DNA of 64,000 nt from Cristatella mucedo (Eukaryota > Bryozoa > Phylactolaemata > Cristatellidae): contig WPIO01000019.1 in NCBI GenBank assembly GCA_009760855.2, positions 5,063,501 to 5,127,500 of the forward strand. Reading direction: 5' to 3'. Made by a program: the position numbers and the translations under genes. Position 1 is the first letter of the stretch, and each line of letters opens with the position of its first letter. The notes under the pieces are model-generated. The model was not told where the DNA came from and searched no databases. It saw nothing but the letters and a program-made list of their open reading frames with translations. Below, piece after piece: positions 37,916-64,000 of the stretch.

Positions 37916-39574
37916 TGTATATATAAATTATGTATGAACACTTGCAACTTGCAAGATAAAAAAGAAACTATGCATTCATTTGTTATCATCAATAAGCTGT
38001 GCTTAGCTGCTTACACTTATTTTAATTATTCCAGCACGACTTCTAGGGCATGGCTTTTTATGGTTCAACCAACGAAAATCAAAATAGCCTGATGTTTTGC
38101 AGGAAGTAAAGCTTATCTTGAAGTAGTTTACTATATGATTAGCTCTCAGTGCCAGAAGCTAGAGGAAATGACTATATTGACTGCCAACCGTGTACAGTAC
38201 AGCACTTCAGTGCTACTGGATGACCTACTGAATTTACAGCATACACAGTGTAATCAACAGCTTGTTGAACTTCTAGAAATGATGCTGATACTCTATGGAA
38301 AGCTCCTCTTCCAGGTAGCTGCAACAATATCCGTTTGCATTTTTCGGAGCTTGGTGGGCGCTGGTAAGGATAAGATAAGCTCCCGAGCCTCTGCCACCCG
38401 ATCGCTACAATAGCTATGTGGACCCAGAATTCGGCATGCACATCATTACTTGATATCGAACGCCTTGCGGCTGACCTATCGAAGCTTTAAGCTGTGATAA
38501 GCAGATGCTATCCAGATATGCGAGCGAGATTTTGTAGAAACCAGACAAGTCCTTTGTACTTCACTGTTAGGCAATTTTAGTGGAGAGAGTTGAAAGCTTG
38601 ACCACCGGCACTCCGTTTTTGCTTCTAATGAATGTAGCCTTCTTTCAAGGCTACGTAAAATTGTGGTGTTGTAGACAAGTGGGGGCCAGCTTTCACTTAA
38701 GGCACATTTAAGCTAATTTTTGCTTTTCTAACGTAATCGTACTCTGATGCATTTGAAATTAGAATTTTCGTTTCATGAAACGTTGTAGTTGCTGAGTAGT
38801 GCCTATGCAAATTTTGAAGCTACAGGGATTGACAAGGAAGGTGGTCGACATGGAGATTTATCGATGCAAAATTATTCGTCATTAGCCAAGAAAGGTAAAT
38901 TAAAACAGGCTAGTTCCTATCTACGTGGCACACGTGTATCTCAAATATTGAATGAAAATGGGTTACATTTAATGCATAAGGTATGTATGATTGTATGATC
39001 TGAAGGAAAACACTGACAACCATCATTAATGCTACTTTAGCTAATACATATAAACCAGATAGCCGAGATCTTCTGAAATGACATTCACCAACCAATTATT
39101 CCCAAAAATATATCCAAAATAATTGGTTGCAGTTACCTTACAGGTTGGAACGGTACCTAGCAGAATATTGCAAAAAAAGTCAGAATTTCTGTGGGTTATT
39201 CAAGTATGGTGGTTTGGATTACTGAAGAGTCAAGGCTGGCGTGGACCATTTGTTGGTAGCTCTGGTTTCTGGCAGGTAGCACAAGCAAGTTGAGAAGTTT
39301 GTTATTGTTAGGGATGATGGCATTTAAAATATTTTGTAGCCAATGTTGTAGCTCGCAGGTACATTAAGGTAGGCATTTCTAGCTCCTGCCAATTTCACCA
39401 AACGTTGCACTGCAGGCCACAGTATTACTAGTCTCCCTCACAGTAGTACTACTCCCCTGGAAATTGGACTGGGCAATTGGAAATCTGTATACGATATTCG
39501 TCTTGGCAAACCACAAACCGCAGGCAGGAAATAAGCACATGTTGGTTTTTAATCAAATAGCTGACGGGAATTAA
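37680..39574 (+). CDS. Unrecognised gene, four or five exon-like blocks
   Basis: I do not recognise the product. Blocks: 37680-37724 (possible start, MDSDWWDCIDKQSQQ, donor GTAAGA), 38103-38314, 38789-38980, 39144-39275 and 39383-39574 (ends TAA). The middle three are open throughout, bounded by AG and GT, and join in phase 0 with each other. The protein is Leu/Gln-rich at first, then has a Trp-rich stretch (LWVIQVWWFGLL), and the last block starts with a hydrophobic run that could be a membrane segment. The first block does not join block two in frame, so an exon is missing or the start is wrong. It lies 1.5 kb before SUZ12 on the same strand. No domain was identified. Confidence 0.5.
37869..37912. 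repeat. (AT)n microsatellite
   Basis: AT units with one TATGTA interruption, between the first two blocks of the unrecognised gene. Confidence 0.92.
38103..38314 (+). CDS. Unrecognised gene, exon-like block 2
   Basis: Behind a TTTTGCAG acceptor, 70 codons without a stop: KAYLEVVYYMISSQCQKLEE and a Leu-rich continuation ending ILYGKLLFQ at a CAG/GTAGCT donor. Predicted to be mostly helical. Confidence 0.55.
38789..38980 (+). CDS. Unrecognised gene, exon-like block 3
   Basis: Sixty-four open codons containing KGKLKQASSYLRGTRVSQIL and ending HLMHK at an AAG/GTATGT donor, which is a strong site. The acceptor is weaker (TTGTAG). Confidence 0.55.
39144..39275 (+). CDS. Unrecognised gene, exon-like block 4
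   Basis: Forty-four open codons after a CCTTACAG acceptor, with LWVIQVWWFGLLKSQGWRG and a CAG/GTAGCA donor; in phase with block 3. Confidence 0.55.
39383..39574 (+). CDS. Unrecognised gene, possible last block
   Basis: Sixty-three open codons from a TTTCTAG acceptor (or from CTGCAG at 39415, same frame) to TAA, with the hydrophobic run ATVLLVSLTVVLLPW. This is the weakest block of the model. Confidence 0.35.
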   Translation, partial: LLPISPNVALQATVLLVSLTVVLLPWKLDWAIGNLYTIFVLANHKPQAGNKHMLVFNQIADGN

Positions 39575-39584
39575 CTTATTCTTC

Positions 39585-39755
39585 CCAGCTCTTTGACCAG
39601 CGTTAAGGTGCTCACACTGCATGCCTTTTGGCATGGGTTTAAGTCGTGAAGCAGGCAATCCTTCATTGCCCACTGAAACTAGTGGTGGTAGCCTCTAGCT
39701 AACGATCTTCGGTCGGTATACGAATGAGGTTGATGAATCAGCCGAATTTAATTAA
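39585..39755 (+). repeat. tRNA-derived SINE, family T, diverged
   Basis: GCGTTAAGGTGCTC, GGGTTTAAGTCG (decayed B box), GGCAATCCTTCATTGCCCAC and GATGAATCAGCCGAATTTAA at the end. Confidence 0.7.
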
Positions 39756-39950
39756 TTTTCTCCATCTCTGTATGCTTGCATCCGATCCTAATCCTATTAC
39801 TACTATTCCTCATCCAGCTTCCTTCCTCTCCCTCGTATTCACTTTTCTGTCGCAATATTCGCTGTTTATACCGACCATAAATATTCAAGCATTAATTTAT
39901 TTTCTACAGATCTCGTCCTCATGTGATGAAATTCGCTGTTAGTCAAGATA

Positions 39951-40085
39951 ATGCTGGTTTGGTCCAGGGGTAAGGTGCTCGCGTTTGACAGGAAAGGTCA
40001 TGGGCTCCGACTATGTTCATATGTAAAGGGCCTAGATATCCATTAGGTTTTTAAGGTTCTATAAAAATGAATTATGTCATTACAT
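39951..40085 (+). repeat. tRNA-derived SINE, family B, diverged
   Basis: TGGTTTGGTCCAGGGGTAAG and GGTGCTCGCG form the head, and the tail reads GGGCCTAGATATCCATTAGG and ends AATGAATTAT. Confidence 0.75.
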
Positions 40086-40377
40086 TAATCTGGCTGCACT
40101 CATGCACACATTTATGCCGTTTTGGTGTTTGCTTTACAAGTCGCTGGGAATCAATTCAGCTCTGACGTCTCTTACGTTTGTTCAGGTGGGCGGCAAGAAA
40201 AATACAAAGTAAAGCCGAGAATATAATTGCTATCAGTGAGTGCTGTTGGGGAAAACACGCACGACTAGCTTAAAGATCGGAGGCTAAAATGTTATGTTAA
40301 TTCTATCGTCGTGAATAATCAGGCGCTTGTCGGCTTCGGGATACTGCGGCGCTGCAGACTTTCTTAAGCTGCACTTA

Positions 40378-40500
40378 ATAATAATAATGATAATTATAAT
40401 GCATTTTTATTGCGCCCTGAGAGAACTCAATCTCTTTCTAAGCACTTTAGGGGCTGTACAGAAAGCATTACCGAATGATTACAGGTAACATCCGTAAGCA
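40378..40500 (-). repeat. LINE family 1 3' tail
   Basis: On the minus strand, AAGTGCTTAGAAAGAGATTG, AGTTCTCTCAGGGCGCAAT, then ATT repeats. Confidence 0.8.
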
Positions 40501-40597
40501 GGGTGGGGCCACACTTACACTTTAGACGACCCAAACTTTTGCATACCAATGTTTTGCACAACCAACCGGCATACTTAAAACTATCAAGGAAAGCTGA

Positions 40598-40840
40598 GCA
40601 TTAAAGAGTATCATAATCGACAATTATCCGAAAAAGGAAGCGGAGTTGGTAGTACGTGAGTTTGACCTTGCACCCACAGCTTTAGTGCTCCTGCGTAAGC
40701 AGCAGACAAAGCTCCCAAGTGACATACCACAAGAAGTGCCTACTATATCGTTTGGTCATCGTACATTAAATGTTTATTCAATTGATATTTTTAAGACTGT
40801 GACTGCGATCTTCTATTCCCGCAGTACGTGCCGGTAAAAA
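40598..40840 (+). other. Open stretch of about 80 codons before SUZ12
   Basis: Reads KKEAELVVREFDLAPTALVL and TISFGHRTLNVYSIDIFKT to a TAA. It has protein-like composition but no good acceptor before it. It could be another exon of the unrecognised gene or chance. Confidence 0.2.
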
Positions 40841-40924
40841 CTGAAGGTGCCTACCGGTTTCTAACACAAACACGTAGCCACTGATTTCATACCAAATAAA
40901 ATTTAAATAAATATTATTTAAAGC

Positions 40925-41121
40925 TCGGTGCTAACGTCTCACGCATGACCGTGCCACATTCGCCTAGGACAAACGGGCGGGCAGCTAGGTGGGGTGGGGG
41001 TAAGAGGAGGCGGTCCAGAGGGCTGGCTAACCTACCACCGGTAGGTGTCGCCCTGCACAATCATAGCGGGCCTACCGTGGTACCGTCTGTTTGACTGCGG
41101 TCAAAATCGGTTATAGAACGA
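40925..41121 (+). promoter_or_regulatory. Putative SUZ12 promoter and 5' UTR
   Basis: The 200 bp before the SUZ12 ATG are richer in G+C and CpG than the surrounding DNA and have no obvious TATA box. The transcription start cannot be placed from sequence alone. Confidence 0.3.
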
Positions 41122-60809
<19,688 letters not shown>

Positions 60810-61480
60810 GTCAATCCGACTTGAAGCAGCAGCCTTGGCAAGCTGTCAACAAGTATTACGTCATGCTCATTATACCAAGCTTTCGTGGATCACGGAGCAC
60901 CACTGCACACGTTGCTCGTGATTTGCACGGACTCACCCCTGTTGGCAACTCAGTATTGAGTTCTGTCTTTGCTCTGTCCCCATCGGCCTTGTTGCAGCCC
61001 ATGCTCTTTTTCCTGTGCCGTGCAGAGCAGGGTCTTTGTTGTGCTGCAACCTTTACGGCAGCACTCTTCATTGGCAAGCATAGTTTTTTTGGAGCCTTTA
61101 GTAATGATGCAGGAGCAAGAGAAGAAAGATGCCGCCTTGCCGATGCATATAAAGAGGCGATAATACAATGTGTGGGGTGGCGATGATGCTCGAGTTCTAG
61201 TCAGGGATTGCAGCATGTTGGAGGCTCATTTTTAGAACCGAGCCATCCTTTCCCCGATAGCAATCCTTCCATGGGCAGCAGCCAAATTTCAGCCTGGTGG
61301 TGCCCGGCACAGTTCGTGGGTTGATGCACGAGCATAGCCTGGAATCAAGTTTACGTTTGTGCGTGCGTACTTTGCTTGGCTGATCTGTCATTTTGTGCAG
61401 TTCACCATCATGATTCCTTCTCATATATGTCCCCAATCGATGCTGTGCAATAGTGACAAATAAAGACTAGAACTTATTTG
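60810..61480 (+). other. SUZ12 3' untranslated region
   Basis: Runs from the stop codon to just past the AATAAA at 61459. A 121-codon open frame lies inside it (60821-61186) but resembles no known protein and is covered by open frames on the other strand, so it was not called. Confidence 0.6.
61459..61464 (+). promoter_or_regulatory. Polyadenylation signal AATAAA for SUZ12
   Basis: Canonical hexamer 650 bp after the SUZ12 stop codon and just before the next LINE fragment begins. Confidence 0.6.
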
Positions 61481-61519
61481 GCTGTATTTTGTATTATTAT
61501 TTGTATATTTAACCCGGGC

Positions 61520-62255
61520 TTGTTTAGACTAGATGCCACATCTAAGTCGGTTCATGCATTTGTGACATCCCATCTTGACTTCTGTAACTCACTACTTGCT
61601 GGTCTACCGGCATGTGCAATCAGGTGCTTACTGCTGGTGCAAAACTCTGCAGCTAGGCTTGTCTGTCGTGAGTGAAGCAGTTGCCACATCAAGAAGCTTC
61701 TCGCCGACCTGCACTGGCTAATAGTCAAGCAACGGATCGACTTCAAGGTTTAGTCGCTCACTTTTAGGTTCCTTCATTCTTTGGCTCCAGCCTACTTATC
61801 AGATCTACTCTTCCACCAGGGTCAGCATCGTACCAACTGCTTTTTGGAATCTAATTGTTTACCTATACCTCATACAAACCTCAAATACTTTGGAGACCGT
61901 GCCTTTAGTTCGTATGCTCCAGAGCCTATAACTCACTCACAACTTCCGTCACTACATCCTCTGATTTGACCGCATTTAAAAAGAAATTTAAAATGCACCC
62001 ATTTATGACAGCATTTAGTGGATCCCTGCTATCCGTCCTTAAGGTGCTTATTCGCGCTGACACTGGAGCATGCTGTCACTAACTACACTTGCATGCTGGC
62101 CTTGTACATGTCGCCCCTACTATGTTATTCGTGTTGTCAAGCTTGATACCACTCACCATGCGATCGTGTTTTTTTGCAGCAAATGTACAGCGCCTAGAAA
62201 GAGATTGAGTTCTCTGAGGGTGCTTTATCCAGTGTATTATTTTTAACTAGATGAG
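61520..62255 (+). pseudogene. LINE family 1 3' end with tail, after SUZ12
   Basis: HAFVTSHLDFCNSLLAGLPA, LVQNSAARLVCRE, then a frameshift, SLAPAYLSDLLFHQ, YFGDRAFSSYAPE, 3' UTR, and the tail AGCGCCTAGAAAGAGATTGA, GTTCTCT, GTGCTTTAT. Close to the copy at 28150. Confidence 0.88.
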
Positions 62256-63953
62256 CGCGAACTTTTGCAGTGTCCTCTGCAGAAACCGATATGTTAAGTG
62301 GATCGATATGCAGTAACAGCTGCTACATGTAACTGGTCAGTTTGAGTATCTGTTGGATCGAGTAAATGTAGTTGTAAGGTTTGTGGTCGGATAAGGATAA
62401 CTGCCTCATGATACCTGCTACCCTCGCAAGCAGGCCTTCAAACATTCAGGAGCTCTGTTCAGTATGTTTAAAAATACAAATAGGTGCTCTGACAGCCGAA
62501 CAAATAGCTACGTAATTCTTGGAGGACTCGAAAAACCACGTTAAGGGTACGAAATGAGATATCAGAAGCACTCCAATAGTTGATCAAGATGCTCATAATT
62601 CTCTCGGACAATAATAATAACACTGGCTAACATGTTTCAATTTACTTTTTTCCTTGGGTTAAATGCGTTTGGTTAATCCCATGTACCAAAAATAAATAGA
62701 AAATACGTATTGTTACACAAAAACTTTGCTTTCATAGTCAGGACAATGATATTTTCAAACTCTGCGGTTCCGTGTTAGGCACGGTGTGGAGAAATATTTT
62801 TTTTTTAATTTATGTCGTTCACATGTGCTTACAGGCTGATTCATTGGAGTAAAGATAGTCATATAGTTTTCCATCCTAAGGATTTGGCTGTAACCCACTG
62901 ACCACAAGTAACTGCTACTCCTGTATGGTAGACACTTTCAAATATCCAAGTCATAAGAGCGCCTCCCGTCGTGTATCCACAAATTTCTTTACCCAGTGCC
63001 ATACTACTACTCTGCCCTGAGCATACTCAAGTATAGTGGTAAGCTTTTCTGGCGACTAGTATTACGGATTGGAACTATGGATAAAAGTGACTTAGTAGCA
63101 GATAGATTCAGTAGCAGATCAGAGAAAGCATCCCCAACTATTATCCAACTTCTTCAGTCGCCATATGGGCTGTGCTTCTGCAACATTGTGACCGGTCTAT
63201 TTGAAGATATAGGAATTGCCTGGTAGAATGGGCAGTATTCACAGACAGTTAATCCAGGAGCCTCTATTAGAAAGTGTATACGTTAGTTGGTTATCTTGCT
63301 TTTTTTCTAGCTCGGCCCTAGAGTAGTCACGGAAAAGCTGCTTTCGTGAGAGTTTTTTATATTGATTGTGCAACGATACGCTCAGGATCTATTGTGTTGG
63401 TAGTAACCATGCTCCAATGCTGACTATGAAAACTCAGGTGGTCGTGCTCGGCATATTTCTTCCTGGAAGGTAGTTGTCTGCCCCCCCCCCCTTTGTTTGC
63501 TCCCAGCCCCTTACCTGAGTTCTTGCTCGCGAGCAACGTTACGGCACCACCGACCTGCAGTCAAATGAGTCTGAGCACAACCTATTATATAAGCTTTGCA
63601 TGACCACGAGTGTCATTGTAGCAGCGATGGTGAATTCAGCAGTGTATAAGGGCACTGAGGGCCCAGCTACTGAGGCATTCAGCGTCTGGGCATGCGGAAT
63701 TTCTGCAGTCTGTATTGTTTGTAGAGGCAGCTCCATTGCAGCCATTTGCAGCACCAGCTTGTAAACAACGAATATTTGTGTACAGCCTTCGCACTAGCTA
63801 CGGCCAGCAATGCAGCCAGAAAAGTACGGCTCAGGCCAGGGGTGCGAAATTTGGGTTGTTGTACCAAGTACGGCACGGAAGACGACTGAGCTTCACTTCC
63901 GCGGACACATACCAGCAGCCGACACTGAGAAGAAGCCAATAGCATGAGTCCAG
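62256..63953. other. Intergenic, unassigned
   Basis: No repeat or exon recognised except a run of 13 C at 63480. An open frame at 62996-63226 matches nothing. Confidence 0.45.
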
Positions 63954-64000
63954 CAGTGTACAAGGCGGAACGATCTGGCGAACTCGCCCTCAAAGAAACT
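63954..64000 (+). CDS. Possible start of another gene at the window edge
   Basis: An ATG opens MSPAVYKAERSGELALKET, still open at the last base. The 100 bp upstream include CACTTCCGCGG (ETS-like) and CCAAT. Too short to identify. Confidence 0.25.

Noticed and set aside
60821-61186. 121-codon open frame after the SUZ12 stop
   Set aside because: It lies in the 3' UTR, matches no family, and the opposite strand is also open.

Overview
The window is nuclear DNA from an animal. Every gene found is split by GT-AG introns, the proteins are metazoan families (a SUZ12 Polycomb protein and DHRS7B-type short-chain dehydrogenases), and the rest is filled with non-LTR retrotransposon tails, tRNA-derived SINEs, a dead Tc1 transposon and long AT microsatellites. 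The proteins are far from both the vertebrate and the fly sequences, which suggests an invertebrate, possibly an early-branching one. I cannot name the species.

Layout. 1-3.5 kb: retrotransposon tails, a 15-bp minisatellite and unassigned DNA. 3.5-8.7 kb (minus strand): the first three coding exons of a DHRS7B-like gene (copy A); its catalytic exons are not in the window. 8.7-14.1 kb: intergenic, with repeats and several hairpins. 14.1-26.0 kb (minus): a second, complete DHRS7B-like gene (copy B), seven coding exons and 306 codons, with the SDR catalytic residues present. 26-37.7 kb: intergenic, with a 120-bp tandem repeat, one well-preserved LINE tail and microsatellites. 37.7-39.6 kb (plus): exon-like blocks of a gene I do not recognise. 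41.1-60.8 kb (plus): a complete SUZ12 gene, 14 coding exons and 664 codons, with a polyadenylation signal near 61.46 kb. 61.5-64 kb: one more LINE tail, unassigned DNA and a possible start of another plus-strand gene at the right edge.

The gene models were assembled by reading exons, splice sites and phases by eye. All junctions of SUZ12 and of DHRS7B copy B keep frame from ATG to stop, which is the main support for them. SUZ12 is a core subunit of the PRC2 histone H3K27 methyltransferase. DHRS7B proteins are membrane-anchored NAD(P)-dependent oxidoreductases. Nothing suggests that the two loci work together; they are neighbours only.

Two retrotransposon families recur. LINE family 1 ends in a conserved nested hairpin followed by ATT repeats. 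One tRNA-derived SINE family carries almost the same hairpin at its 3' end, as expected if the LINE machinery mobilises the SINE. A second SINE family has a different conserved tail. No CRISPR array, rRNA gene or other prokaryotic feature is present, and none was expected.
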